NCBI RefSeq assembly: GCF_003449035.1
Contig: NZ_QRGB01000001.1
Coordinates: 1,240,001 to 1,304,000 of the forward strand
Direction of reading: 5' to 3'
Length of the DNA stretch: 64,000 nucleotides
From: Pedobacter indicus
Lineage (GTDB): Bacteria > Bacteroidota > Bacteroidia > Sphingobacteriales > Sphingobacteriaceae
Shown piece after piece: positions 45,973 through 58,134 of this stretch. Position 1 is the stretch's first letter; every line of letters begins with the position of its first letter. The position numbers and the translations under genes are program-made. The notes beneath the pieces were generated by a model. It ran no database searches. It was not told the DNA's origin and was given only the letters and a program-made list of their open reading frames with translations.

Positions 45973-45987
45973 GCAGCTGATGTCTAC

Positions 45988-46053
45988 TTATAAACAAAAA
46001 AGCTGTGAATCAAATCGCAGCTTTTTTTGTTTATAACTGTTTCCAAGACAGTT
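45988..46053 (+). terminator. Tandem hairpin terminator ending the dcw cluster
   Basis: Arms 45988-46008 and 46015-46036 pair over about 21 bp with one mismatch and one extra T; the core AAAAAAGCTG/CAGCTTTTTT is followed by further T. A smaller hairpin (AACTGT 46035-46040, ACAGTT 46048-46053) follows at once. Confidence 0.85.
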
Positions 46054-46101
46054 TGTTGAGGCTCAGGCTTAGGTAGCTCAGTAGTTTTGATTAAAAAAAC
46101 C

Positions 46102-46109
46102 TATATTTG
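46102..46109 (+). promoter_or_regulatory. -7 element for the alpha-oxoamine synthase gene
   Basis: TATATTTG (TAnnTTTG), 41 bp before the TTG start at 46151. No clear -33 element. Confidence 0.45.
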
Positions 46110-46150
46110 TACATAATTTTTATATTGTATTAACAAAAAATAACTATACT

Positions 46151-47395
46151 TTGGATTTATTTGAGAAAATATCAAAGAACCTGGGACCTCTTGGCCAACA
46201 CCATAAATGGTCACACGGCTATTTTTCTTTTCCTAAGTTAGAGGGAGAGATCGCCCCACATATGAATTTCAGGGGGAAAGACCATTTGGTGTGGAGCCTT
46301 AACAATTATTTGGGATTGGCTAACCATCCCGAGGTTAGGGAGGCGGATACGCAGGGAACAATCGAGTACGGCTTGGCTTATCCAATGGGTGCAAGAATGA
46401 TGTCGGGTAACTCGACTCATCATGAAATGTTGGAGCAGGAATTGGCCGAATTTGTAGGGAAAGAAGATGCGTTCTTGCTAAACTATGGTTATCAAGGTAT
46501 GGTTTCTATCATCGACGCATTGGTTGACAGAAACGATGTGATCGTTTATGATGCTGAATCTCATGCTTGCATTATTGATGGCGTTCGTCTCCATATGGGT
46601 AAACGTTTCGTATATCAACATAACGATATTGACAGCTGTCGCAAACAGTTAGAGCGTGCAACGAAACTGGTGGAGCAGACAGGTGGAGCCATCCTTCTGA
46701 TTACTGAAGGAGTCTTCGGAATGTCTGGTGCACAGGGAAAATTAAAGGAAATTGGAGCATTGAGAAAAGAATTTCCATTCCGGATGTTGGTTGACGATGC
46801 TCATGGCTTTGGTACCATGGGGGCGACTGGTGCTGGTACGCACGAAGCTCAAGATTGTAATGAGGCTGTAGATATTTATTTTGGCACCTTTGCAAAGTCA
46901 ATGGCCGGAATAGGGGCCTTTGTAGCTGCGAACGAGGAAATTATAACATTTTTACGTTATAATATGCGGTCTCAGACTTTCGCAAAATCTTTGCCAATGC
47001 CTATGGTGATTGGACTTAGAAAGCGTCTTGAGCTGCTAAGAAACCATCCGGAACTTAGAGAAAAACTATGGGAGATTGCCCGTGCACTTCAGGATGGGCT
47101 ACGTCAGCGTGGCTTTGATATTGGAGATACTGATACGGTAATTACTCCAGTTTTCTTGAAGGGTGATTTGACGGAAGCAACATCTCTTACGATGGATTTG
47201 AGGGAAAACTATGGTATTTTTTGTTCCATTGTGGTATATCCTGTTATTCCAAAAGGTCAGATTGAATTACGTTTGATTCCTACAGCAACACACTCTTTAG
47301 AGGACGTTCAACGTACGCTGGAAGCTTATACAGAAATTGGCGAGAAATTGAAACAAGGATACTATAAACAACAAAACGTAGTTTCAACCCAGTAA
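46151..47395 (+). CDS. PLP-dependent alpha-oxoamine synthase family enzyme (KBL/AONS/SPT-like)
   Basis: 414 residues with a TTG start; the next in-frame ATG would remove conserved sequence. It has fold-type I aminotransferase features: SLNNYLGLANHPEV, a substrate-stacking His in DAESHACIIDG, DDAHGFGTMG, and the Schiff-base Lys249 in GTFAKSMAG. The family condenses an amino acid with an acyl-CoA (glycine C-acetyltransferase, 8-amino-7-oxononanoate synthase, serine palmitoyltransferase). It differs from known Sphingobacterium serine palmitoyltransferase in its N-terminus and around the Lys loop. A sphingolipid role is possible but unproven. No biotin gene is nearby. Confidence 0.85.
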   Translation: MDLFEKISKNLGPLGQHHKWSHGYFSFPKLEGEIAPHMNFRGKDHLVWSLNNYLGLANHPEVREADTQGTIEYGLAYPMGARMMSGNSTHHEMLEQELAEFVGKEDAFLLNYGYQGMVSIIDALVDRNDVIVYDAESHACIIDGVRLHMGKRFVYQHNDIDSCRKQLERATKLVEQTGGAILLITEGVFGMSGAQGKLKEIGALRKEFPFRMLVDDAHGFGTMGATGAGTHEAQDCNEAVDIYFGTFAKSMAGIGAFVAANEEIITFLRYNMRSQTFAKSLPMPMVIGLRKRLELLRNHPELREKLWEIARALQDGLRQRGFDIGDTDTVITPVFLKGDLTEATSLTMDLRENYGIFCSIVVYPVIPKGQIELRLIPTATHSLEDVQRTLEAYTEIGEKLKQGYYKQQNVVSTQ

Positions 47396-47396
47396 A

Positions 47397-47435
47397 AAGC
47401 GACTTTTAATGCAATTTATCGCGTTTTTAGTTTTT
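47397..47435 (+). terminator. Possible terminator after the alpha-oxoamine synthase
   Basis: AAAAAGCGA and TCGCGTTTTT can pair with one bulged G across a 16-nt A/T-rich loop. The stem is weak, so this is tentative. Confidence 0.4.
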
Positions 47436-47515
47436 TTTTTCGAAAAAAGATTCTACTTTTAGACATACATTCATTATTAACTTAATTTATAAATTAAAAA
47501 AAGGAGTAATTAATT

Positions 47516-47704
47516 ATGGCAAGTATGGAAAAATTCAATGAATTGAAAAGTCTTTTGGAAGGACTAGAGTCTGATGCAGATAAGTTTTTTAATAAAGGAA
47601 ATAGCGCTGCAGGTACACGCGTAAGAAAAGGTCTTCAAGAGTTGAAGAATCTTTCGCAGGATCTTCGTTTGAAAATTCAAGAAGCAAAAAACGCTGGGAA
47701 ATAA
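47516..47704 (+). CDS. Histone H1-like small protein
   Basis: 62 residues with a strong ribosome-binding site (AAAAGGAG, about 8 bp before ATG), rare in this window and suggesting high expression. The protein is entirely helical: residues 3-27 form an acidic helix (EKFNELKSLLEGLESDADKF), then NSAAGTRVRKGLQELK and a second helix. It resembles the small Bacteroidota proteins annotated as histone H1-like (chlamydial Hc1-related) nucleoid proteins, but lacks the long Lys/Ala/Pro tail. DNA binding is inferred from the family name only. Confidence 0.75.
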   Translation: MASMEKFNELKSLLEGLESDADKFFNKGNSAAGTRVRKGLQELKNLSQDLRLKIQEAKNAGK

Positions 47705-47715
47705 GAAATTAATTT

Positions 47716-47746
47716 AAAAAGGTCAATCATTAAGATTGGCCTTTTT
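47716..47746. terminator. Bidirectional terminator between histone-like gene and dapA
   Basis: AAAAAGGTCAATC pairs with GATTGGCCTTTTT (one G-U), 5-nt loop, with T runs in both directions. The right arm reaches into the dapA stop codon (47745-47747). Confidence 0.8.
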
Positions 47747-48626
47747 AAATTCCAAGTTGTTTGAGTTCTTGCTTGATCTGGTCTCGAGTAGGCTCTGTAA
47801 CAGGTACCAGAGGCAGTCTGGTTGCTTCGCTACAGAGTCTTTTTTCATTGAGCATAGCTTTGACACCAGCAGGGTTGCTCTCGGTGAAGCATAATTCGAA
47901 TAAAGGTAACAAATGAAGGTGAATTTCCCTCGCCTCATGCCATTTGTTATCCAATGTTAAGCTTGTTAATTGTTTGATCTCTTTGGGAAAAGCATTGCCG
48001 GCAACTGAAATCAAACCCTGTGCACCGATCGATGCCATGGGTAGAAACAATGCGTCATCTCCCGATATCAGCAGAAAGTCAGCGGGTTTATCTCTCATAA
48101 TTTTATTGTACTGATCAAAGTCGCCACAGGCGTCCTTAATTCCAACAATATTATTGAAATCATTAGCCAATCGTAGGATTGTCTTGGGTTCCATGTGGCT
48201 GCCTGTGCGACGTGGAACGTTATAAAGTATGATTGGAAGATCTGTCGCTTTGGCTAACCTCGCATAATGCTGATAAATTCCTTCTTGGGTTGGTTTATTA
48301 TAATAGGGGCTTACCGAAAGGATAGCCGAGTAGGCCGACAAGTCAGTCTCGCGTAAAAACGAAACTAATTCTGTGGTGTTATTGCCGCCTATTCCAGCAA
48401 CTAACGGGACTCTACCGTTTGCTTTCTTTGATGCATACTTAAAAATCTCTTTTTTCTCTTCGGTTGTCAGGGTTGCTGTTTCACCTGTAGTGCCCAGCAA
48501 AACGAGATAGTCTACTTCACCCTCAATCTGGAAATCAATTAGTTTTCCCAGCGTGTCAAAATCAACTTGGTCATTTTCATCAAATGGAGTAACTAGGGCG
48601 ACTCCGACGCCGATAAGACCCTTCAT
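47745..48626 (-). CDS. dapA: 4-hydroxy-tetrahydrodipicolinate synthase
   Basis: 293 residues. It condenses pyruvate with aspartate semialdehyde, the first committed step to diaminopimelate and lysine. GTTGE is at residues 45-49, the catalytic Tyr135 in ILYNVPRR, and the Schiff-base Lys164 in VGIKDACGD. It provides the precursor for the DAP used by MurE in the same window. It lies 34 bp downstream of ligA on the same strand. Confidence 0.95.
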   Translation of the reverse strand: MKGLIGVGVALVTPFDENDQVDFDTLGKLIDFQIEGEVDYLVLLGTTGETATLTTEEKKEIFKYASKKANGRVPLVAGIGGNNTTELVSFLRETDLSAYSAILSVSPYYNKPTQEGIYQHYARLAKATDLPIILYNVPRRTGSHMEPKTILRLANDFNNIVGIKDACGDFDQYNKIMRDKPADFLLISGDDALFLPMASIGAQGLISVAGNAFPKEIKQLTSLTLDNKWHEAREIHLHLLPLFELCFTESNPAGVKAMLNEKRLCSEATRLPLVPVTEPTRDQIKQELKQLGI

Positions 48627-48660
48627 TAAGTACTTTTTTGTTAATATTATGCAAATATGG

Positions 48661-51934
<3,274 letters not shown>

Positions 51935-51951
51935 TAAAAGATACTTAATTC

Positions 51952-53673
51952 TTAAAGTTGATCGAGCTGTTCTTTAATGAAGTCGGCCAACTCCTTGACG
52001 TAGTTTTCATCGAAGTTAAACTGAATGCCCGCTGTTTGATATGTTTCTGGGATTGTTTTCGTATATCCCAGTGTGAGAGCTTTTAGATAATTTTCCAAGC
52101 CTTTTTCAGGATCTTCAATATAGTTCTTCCAGATTGCTATAGCGCCCAGTTGTGCCATTCCGTATTCGATGTAATAGAATGGGACTTCGAATAGGTGTAA
52201 TTGCTTTTGCCAAAGATTTTCGCGGGCGTCTTCCAGTTCATTCCAATCAGCAAATTGATGACCGAATTGGTTGAAGATAGCAGTCCATTCACGTGCTCTA
52301 TCTTCATCGGTATGTTCTGGATGAGTGTAAATCCAGTGTTGGAAGCGGTCGATCGTAGCAACCCAAGGCAAAGTTTTGAGTACGTCGATCAACTGATCTC
52401 GCTTGGCTCTTTTCAAATCCTCTTCATTTTCGAAGAAGACATCCCAATGCGACATAGAGATCAACTCCATAGACATGGACGCTAATTCCGCGATCTCGCT
52501 CGGTAGATGTTTAAAATCGTTCAATTCCAGGTGAGACGAGATAAATGTATGCAAGGCATGCCCCCCTTCATGTACCATGGTGGTTAAATCTCGAAACGTA
52601 TTGGCAGAGTTCATAAAAATGAATGGTGCGCCAGTTTCCGAAAGCGGATAGTTGTATCCGCCTGGTGCTTTTCCTTTCCTGCTTTCAACATCGAAAAGCC
52701 CATTTGCCTGCATGATTTCAATACGCTCGCCGATATAGGGGTCTAATTTAGCGAAGCATGTTTTCGTTTTTTGAATCAGGTCCTCACCATTTTTAAAAGG
52801 TTGTAGAGGAGCCAGATTGTGCGGGTTGACATCCATATCCCAAGGTCGTAAGATTGGAAGATCCAATGTTTCCCTTCGCTCTTCAGCAATTTCCCTAAGA
52901 ATCGGAACGATGTTTCGTTCAATCGCATCATGAAACTGAAAACAATCCTCTGGAGTATAATCGAAGCGCCCCATCGCCTTGAACGCATAATCCCGATAGT
53001 TATCAAAACCAGCATTTTTTGCTATCTGATGCCTTAAGGATATCAATTGATTGAATAGGGAATTCAATGAACTTCTATCCTCCAGTCGCCGTTCTGTGAT
53101 CGCTTGCCAGGCTGATCGTCTTTTATCCCGATCTGTATCTTTCATAAATACAGCAGCTTGTTCCAGCGTATATTCCTTTCCGTTCAGTTCTACCGACATT
53201 GCCCCTGTGATGGATTGATATTTCTGTTGTTCAATCTGAACCTGAGTTTGCAGAGGAATGTTTTTTTCTCGAAATAAAGCCAGCGCATTCTTTACACTTC
53301 GTATATAAATGAAATATTTGTTGCGATCGAGTTCTTTAGTAAATGGATTGTCAATTAACTTTTTATTGAGGAAGTTGCTAACAGGGGCAATTTTTGGTTC
53401 GATTTCGGTAGCAAAGTATTGAAAATCTTGCAATAATTTTTCATCGTTTGTGTTGCAAGTCATCCGGATATATCGCCACGCAGCATCCTCTTCGAGCATA
53501 GCTTCCAGTTCACTACGATCAGCCATCCACTTTTCCAGCTCTTTTAAGGACTTTATTTCTCTGCTTTTTAGGTCGTCGAACAAAGGCGATAACTCTTCCC
53601 ATATAACGTTGATGTTTTCTGGTACAAAACTTCTGGTTTTCTTCTGAATAGTAAGGTCTTTCATTTCTTGCAT
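51952..53673 (-). CDS. M3 family oligoendopeptidase (PepF-like)
   Basis: 573 residues, no signal peptide, so cytosolic. The zinc motif HEGGH is in MVHEGGHALHTF near residue 369. A second block (YYIEYGMAQLGAIAIW) near the C-terminus is typical of the PepF/oligoendopeptidase branch. It degrades short peptides. It starts 3 bp after the UbiA-type gene; a start three codons later (MKDLT) is also possible. Confidence 0.92.
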   Translation of the reverse strand: MQEMKDLTIQKKTRSFVPENINVIWEELSPLFDDLKSREIKSLKELEKWMADRSELEAMLEEDAAWRYIRMTCNTNDEKLLQDFQYFATEIEPKIAPVSNFLNKKLIDNPFTKELDRNKYFIYIRSVKNALALFREKNIPLQTQVQIEQQKYQSITGAMSVELNGKEYTLEQAAVFMKDTDRDKRRSAWQAITERRLEDRSSLNSLFNQLISLRHQIAKNAGFDNYRDYAFKAMGRFDYTPEDCFQFHDAIERNIVPILREIAEERRETLDLPILRPWDMDVNPHNLAPLQPFKNGEDLIQKTKTCFAKLDPYIGERIEIMQANGLFDVESRKGKAPGGYNYPLSETGAPFIFMNSANTFRDLTTMVHEGGHALHTFISSHLELNDFKHLPSEIAELASMSMELISMSHWDVFFENEEDLKRAKRDQLIDVLKTLPWVATIDRFQHWIYTHPEHTDEDRAREWTAIFNQFGHQFADWNELEDARENLWQKQLHLFEVPFYYIEYGMAQLGAIAIWKNYIEDPEKGLENYLKALTLGYTKTIPETYQTAGIQFNFDENYVKELADFIKEQLDQL

Positions 53674-53676
53674 TTT

Positions 53677-54525
53677 CTAAATCCAAATATCTAATAAGAA
53701 AAAGATAGCGAAGATTACCGACGCAATGCCATTGGTGGTCATAAATGCACGGTTTACTCTTCTCAGATCCGTTGGACTGATAATAAGGTGTTGATAAACT
53801 AATAAACTGACGTAAAAAACAACTCCAATGTAATAAAGCCATCCGAGTTCTATGTAGAAAGCTGGCAGGATAACAAAAATGGCGGAAAGAAGGTGGAGCA
53901 GTTCTGATATCCTCAATGCTTTTTTCTTTCCAAAAAAAGCCGGTATCGAGTGTAGGTTTTCTTCTTTATCAAATTCCTCGTCTTGCAATGCATAAATGAT
54001 ATCAAAGCCGCTTACCCAGAAAATGACTGCTAATGAGTAGAAAACAGGTACAATATCAAATGCCCCGGTTATGACTAAATAAGCACCTAAGGGAGCGAGC
54101 CCTAAACCGAGCCCTAAAACAAGATGACACAGTGCCGTGAACCGTTTTGTGTAGCTATAACCAAGTATAACAAGAAGTGCAACAGGGGATAAATAGAAAC
54201 AAAGCGAATTGATGAAATAAGTAGCCATGATAAAGCAAATAGAATTTACGATTGTAAATGTAAGTGCTTGATTTGGAGATACCCTTCCTGACGGAATGTC
54301 TCTGTTAGCAGTCCTTGGATTTAGAATATCAATGCCCCGGTCGATGTATCGGTTAAAAGCCATGGCAGCGTTTCTAGCGAAGACCATGCAAAGGAGCATG
54401 AGAATAAATTTGATTGCACTGAAATCTGCCGAGTTAACTGTTGTGGCGAGAAAAAAACCGATGATAGCAAACGGTAATGCAAAGATGCTATGTGCAAATA
54501 AAACTAAAGAAAAATATTTCCTCAT
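53677..54525 (-). CDS. UbiA family polyprenyltransferase (menaquinone pathway candidate)
   Basis: 282 residues, about eight or nine transmembrane helices. The two Asp-rich Mg/diphosphate motifs are NRYIDRGID and DIIYALQDEEFD. It resembles the UbiA-like group that includes MqnP of the futalosine menaquinone route as well as 4-hydroxybenzoate prenyltransferases. With ubiE/menG close by and no ubiquinone genes seen, a role in menaquinone is more likely than in ubiquinone. The exact acceptor is not decided. Confidence 0.85.
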   Translation of the reverse strand: MRKYFSLVLFAHSIFALPFAIIGFFLATTVNSADFSAIKFILMLLCMVFARNAAMAFNRYIDRGIDILNPRTANRDIPSGRVSPNQALTFTIVNSICFIMATYFINSLCFYLSPVALLVILGYSYTKRFTALCHLVLGLGLGLAPLGAYLVITGAFDIVPVFYSLAVIFWVSGFDIIYALQDEEFDKEENLHSIPAFFGKKKALRISELLHLLSAIFVILPAFYIELGWLYYIGVVFYVSLLVYQHLIISPTDLRRVNRAFMTTNGIASVIFAIFFLLDIWI

Positions 54526-54546
54526 ATTGTTTGGTAATGACGGGTC

Positions 54547-55158
54547 TTAATGCGTTTGCTCATGGAAGCGCTGATTAATATTGTCTATTTCTTCTAACAA
54601 GCTTTCACATCCTTCCTGAGTTTCTGATGAAGTTAAAAAAAACGGTGGTACCGCTTCAAACCATTGTAAAAGAGCCTTTTTGAACTTCTGAATATTTTGC
54701 ATTGATTTTAAGTTTGATTGTTTGTCGGCCTTTGTAAAAACGAGCAGGAAGGGGATCCCGTTCTCTCCGAGCCAATGACAGAAATCAAGATCTAGTTTCT
54801 GAGGCTCATGACGACTGTCGATTAAAACAAAAATGCATTGTAAGTTTTCTCTTACCCGTAAATATCGTCTGATAAACTTTTCCCATTCAGCGCGATTCGT
54901 TCTGGATGTCTTTGCATAGCCATAACCGGGAAGATCAACGAGATACCATTCTCCGTTGATAAGGAAATGATTGATCAGTTGTGTTTTCCCAGGTGTCTGA
55001 GAGGTTTTAGCTAAATTTTTCTTGTTTGTAAGCGCATTAATCAGAGAAGATTTTCCAACATTTGAGCGGCCGATGAATGCGTATTCAGGCAAGTTGGGTT
55101 CGGGTAGTTTCTCTGTTCTCGTGTTGCTACATAAAAATTCGGCACTTCTGATAATCAT
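54547..55158 (-). CDS. engB: Ribosome biogenesis GTPase YihA/YsxC/EngB
   Basis: 203 residues. G1 GRSNVGKSS (30-38), G3 DLPGYGYA and G4 TKADK define the EngB family, which helps 50S subunit assembly. It starts a minus-strand run: engB, ubiA-type, pepF, transporter, ligA, dapA. Confidence 0.94.
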   Translation of the reverse strand: MIIRSAEFLCSNTRTEKLPEPNLPEYAFIGRSNVGKSSLINALTNKKNLAKTSQTPGKTQLINHFLINGEWYLVDLPGYGYAKTSRTNRAEWEKFIRRYLRVRENLQCIFVLIDSRHEPQKLDLDFCHWLGENGIPFLLVFTKADKQSNLKSMQNIQKFKKALLQWFEAVPPFFLTSSETQEGCESLLEEIDNINQRFHEQTH

Positions 55159-55162
55159 TTTA

Positions 55163-55170
55163 CAAAGTTA
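55163..55170 (-). promoter_or_regulatory. -7 element abutting the engB start codon
   Basis: On the minus strand TAACTTTG (TAnnTTTG) ends 5 nt before the ATG, predicting a leaderless or near-leaderless mRNA. Confidence 0.5.
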
Positions 55171-55219
55171 AACATTAAAAACTAGGAACTCTTTATACTA
55201 ATTTATAATTTGGCCTTTG

Positions 55220-55227
55220 TATCTTTG
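55220..55227 (+). promoter_or_regulatory. -7 element of ubiE
   Basis: TATCTTTG (TAnnTTTG) ends 9 nt before the ubiE ATG, leaving a leader of only a few bases. Confidence 0.5.
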
Positions 55228-55235
55228 TATAGTAT

Positions 55236-55967
55236 ATGACAAAAATCATTACACCGTATAGGCAGTCTGATGCTGGCAAGAAACAGCAGGTGGCTGCGAT
55301 GTTCAATAATATTTCTGCTAAATATGATTTTTTAAATCATTTTCTCTCTTTCGGTATTGACAAAATATGGAGAAGGAGAGCCATTTTAAGTCTTAAGAAT
55401 TTACAGCCAGCGCGTATTTTGGACGTCGCAACCGGTACAGGTGATTTCGCCTTAGAGTCGATCAAAAGGTTGCAGCCGTCACGCGTTATTGGAATTGATA
55501 TCTCGGAAGGTATGTTAGCAATTGCGAGGGAAAAGATTGAGCGCAATAACCTGACTGAAACATTTTCTGTAGAATTAGGCGACAGCGAAAATCTGGAGTT
55601 TGACGAGAATTCGTTTGACGCGGTAACGGTCGCCTTTGGTGTTAGGAATTTCGAAAATCTAAATGAAGGTTTGACGAATATCCATCGTGTTCTCCGTCCA
55701 GGCGGGCAAGCCGTGGTCTTGGAGTTTTCTAACCCCAAGAAGTTTCCTATTAAACAACTTTATTCTTTTTATTCGAAATATATTCTGCCGGCTATAGGTC
55801 GGCTATTTTCCAAAGATAATCGCGCATATACCTATCTTCCGGAATCAATTGCACAATTCCCCGATGGGGAAAAGTTTGCCGATTGTTTAAAAGACGCCGG
55901 CTTCAGGAAGGCGGAGTGCAAACCTCAGACTTTTGGTATTTGTACAATATATATAGCAACTAAATAG
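55236..55967 (+). CDS. ubiE: Demethylmenaquinone methyltransferase UbiE/MenG
   Basis: 243 residues. SAM-dependent methylation of demethylmenaquinone, the last step of menaquinone synthesis. Motifs: NNISAKYDFLNHFLSFGID, the SAM loop DVATGTGDFA, AFGVRNFENL and VLEFSNPK. Divergent from engB across 77 bp. It starts a plus-strand run with the SDR. Confidence 0.94.
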   Translation: MTKIITPYRQSDAGKKQQVAAMFNNISAKYDFLNHFLSFGIDKIWRRRAILSLKNLQPARILDVATGTGDFALESIKRLQPSRVIGIDISEGMLAIAREKIERNNLTETFSVELGDSENLEFDENSFDAVTVAFGVRNFENLNEGLTNIHRVLRPGGQAVVLEFSNPKKFPIKQLYSFYSKYILPAIGRLFSKDNRAYTYLPESIAQFPDGEKFADCLKDAGFRKAECKPQTFGICTIYIATK

Positions 55968-55974
55968 TTAAGAC

Positions 55975-56739
55975 GTGAATACAGCAAAAATTGCCATGAT
56001 TACCGGAGCTAGCGCTGGAATAGGAGAGCCTTGTGCGCGCACTTTTGCTCAGGACGGTTATAAACTTCTTCTGGTAGCCCGTAGGGGTAATAGACTTGAT
56101 CAATTAGCAAAAGAATTAATCGCTGCGTTTGATATTGAATGCAAAATCATAGAATTAGATGTTCGGGACAAAGGTCAGGTTAAAGAATCTTGGAATAATC
56201 TCCCAAAACAATGGCAGGAAATTGATGTTTTAATTAATAATGCCGGATTGAGTCAAGGTCTGGATCCAATAGATGAGGGTGATTGGGACGACTGGGACCG
56301 AATGATTGATACAAATATAAAGGGGCTTTTGTATATCAGTCGTATGGTTCTTCCTGGTATGAAGGAACGAAAGAGAGGACATGTGGTCAATATCGGGTCA
56401 ATTGCTGCTAAAGAGGTGTACCCTAAGGGGAATGTTTATTGTGCAACGAAACATGCAGTTGACTCATTAAGTAAGGCTATGAGAATAGATTTACTTCCTT
56501 TTTCAGTAAAGGTTTCCACAATTCATCCGGGTGCTGTCGAAACTGAATTCTCAATTGTCAGGTTTAAAGGAGATGCTGAGCGGGCAGAACAAGTATATCA
56601 GGGTTTTGATCCTTTGCTGGCAAACGATATAGCAGATGCGGTCTCGTATGTTGTTTCTCGTCCCAAGCATGTGAATATCAATGAACTATTGATTATGCCG
56701 ACTGCTCAAGCTAACGGAACAATGTTCCATAGAAAATGA
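55975..56739 (+). CDS. Short-chain dehydrogenase/reductase (YdfG-like)
   Basis: 254 residues, GTG start 8 bp after ubiE. Cofactor loop TGASAGIG (10-17), NNAG, and the catalytic Tyr155/Lys159 in YCATK with an upstream Ser (VVNIGSIAA) are all present. ARR after the second strand favours NADP. It resembles YdfG-type 3-hydroxy acid dehydrogenases; the substrate is unknown. Confidence 0.9.
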   Translation: MNTAKIAMITGASAGIGEPCARTFAQDGYKLLLVARRGNRLDQLAKELIAAFDIECKIIELDVRDKGQVKESWNNLPKQWQEIDVLINNAGLSQGLDPIDEGDWDDWDRMIDTNIKGLLYISRMVLPGMKERKRGHVVNIGSIAAKEVYPKGNVYCATKHAVDSLSKAMRIDLLPFSVKVSTIHPGAVETEFSIVRFKGDAERAEQVYQGFDPLLANDIADAVSYVVSRPKHVNINELLIMPTAQANGTMFHRK

Positions 56740-56756
56740 TTATCGATAGAATTAAG

Positions 56757-56764
56757 TAGTTTTG
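56757..56764 (+). promoter_or_regulatory. -7 element of the yqeY-like gene
   Basis: TAGTTTTG (TAnnTTTG), 20 bp before the ATG at 56785. No clear -33 element. Confidence 0.45.
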
Positions 56765-56784
56765 CTCATTATAATATTTTAAAT

Positions 56785-57234
56785 ATGTCACTAAAAGATA
56801 CAGTTAATCAAGATATAAAAAGCGCCATGCTTGCCAAGGATCAGGCACGCTTGCGTGGCCTTCGGGCTATTAAGGCTGCTATTCTTGTAGCAGAGACCGA
56901 TAAGAATGCTGGCACGTTTGGCGCGGAAGAAGAAATTAAAGTGTTGCAGCGCCTTGTTAAGCAACGCAGAGAGTCTGCCGAGATCTATAAACAACAACAG
57001 CGAGATGATCTGTTTGCGATAGAGCAAGAAGAGATCGACGTGATTGAGAGTTACTTGCCTAAACAATTAGACAAAGAACAGGTGAGAACAAAGATATTGA
57101 AAATCGTGGAACAGCTAGGTGCGAACAGTATGAAAGATATGGGAAAAGTCATGGGTGCTGCTAATAAAGAACTCGCCGGAAAAGCTGACGGAAGAACGAT
57201 ATCTGAAATCGTTAAGGAGGTTTTATCTGCTTAG
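56785..57234 (+). CDS. GatB/YqeY domain protein
   Basis: 149 residues, helical, with an N-terminal YqeY fold and the C-terminal GatB-tail-like element (KDMGKVMGAANKELAGKADG). The domain binds tRNA in GatB, so a role at tRNA or in amidotransfer has been proposed. In many Bacteroidota it sits next to ftsZ; here it is 11 kb away. Confidence 0.88.
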   Translation: MSLKDTVNQDIKSAMLAKDQARLRGLRAIKAAILVAETDKNAGTFGAEEEIKVLQRLVKQRRESAEIYKQQQRDDLFAIEQEEIDVIESYLPKQLDKEQVRTKILKIVEQLGANSMKDMGKVMGAANKELAGKADGRTISEIVKEVLSA

Positions 57235-57338
57235 AAACAATAGGTTTTTCTAAATCTAAATTATTACATTTAAAAAATAATAAGCAAACTTCTTCTTGAT
57301 ATATATCTTGAAAAAATGAATTAGCGAAATAGAAACCC

Positions 57339-58112
57339 ATGAATTTTACCGTAAAAGAAGACAAAGAATTTAAATATATTGATGAAGGTCAAGGAGATGT
57401 TATTATACTTCTTCACGGCTTGATGGGTGCACTCAGTAATTGGGAAGCGGTGGTTAATGAATTTAAAGGGCAATATAGAGTGATTATACCCATGTTGCCT
57501 GTTTATGAGATGCCCATTATAACGACCGGAGTAAAGACCTTGTCTAAGTTTTTAGCCAAGTTTATCCGCCATATGAAACTAAAAGATTTTGTTTTAGTTG
57601 GTAACTCTTTAGGAGGGCATGTGGGTTTGATGTATTGCGTTGCCTCTCAAGAGAATGTGAGGTCGCTTGTATTAGCTGGTAGTTCGGGTTTGTATGAAAA
57701 CTCTTTCGGCGGAAGTTTTCCTAAGCGCGGCAGCTATGAGTATATCAAGGAAAAGGTAGAGTTCACGTTTTACAGTCCACTCACCGCTACACCGGAGCTC
57801 GTTGATGATGTTTATGCAACAGTCAACAACAGGGAACGGGTTATCAGAATATTAGCGATGGCCAAGTCGGCAATACGTCATAATATGGCAAAAGACCTTC
57901 CTAAAATCAAGATCCCCGTATGCATTATCTGGGGAAAGCAGGATAAGGTAACTCCGCCAGATGTTGCCGAGCAGTTCAATGAGCTATTACCCGACTCAGA
58001 ACTGCATTGGGTAGACCAGTGTGGTCATGCGCCGATGATGGAACAACCTGAGAAATTCAATGTGCTGTTAAGAGATTACTTAGAACGGTTAAACCAATCA
58101 GTTTCTATATAG
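57339..58112 (+). CDS. Alpha/beta hydrolase
   Basis: 257 residues. HGLMGALSNWEAV forms the oxyanion loop, GNSLGGH holds the nucleophile Ser (about residue 90), Asp is in WGKQDKVTPP, and His in QCGHAPMMEQPE. It resembles 2-hydroxy-6-oxo-dienoate-type hydrolases or general esterases, with no aromatic-degradation genes nearby. It precedes the CBS/NAD-kinase pair by 22 bp and may share its mRNA. Confidence 0.88.
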   Translation: MNFTVKEDKEFKYIDEGQGDVIILLHGLMGALSNWEAVVNEFKGQYRVIIPMLPVYEMPIITTGVKTLSKFLAKFIRHMKLKDFVLVGNSLGGHVGLMYCVASQENVRSLVLAGSSGLYENSFGGSFPKRGSYEYIKEKVEFTFYSPLTATPELVDDVYATVNNRERVIRILAMAKSAIRHNMAKDLPKIKIPVCIIWGKQDKVTPPDVAEQFNELLPDSELHWVDQCGHAPMMEQPEKFNVLLRDYLERLNQSVSI

Positions 58113-58134
58113 TTTAATAGATAAGGAGAAGGTA

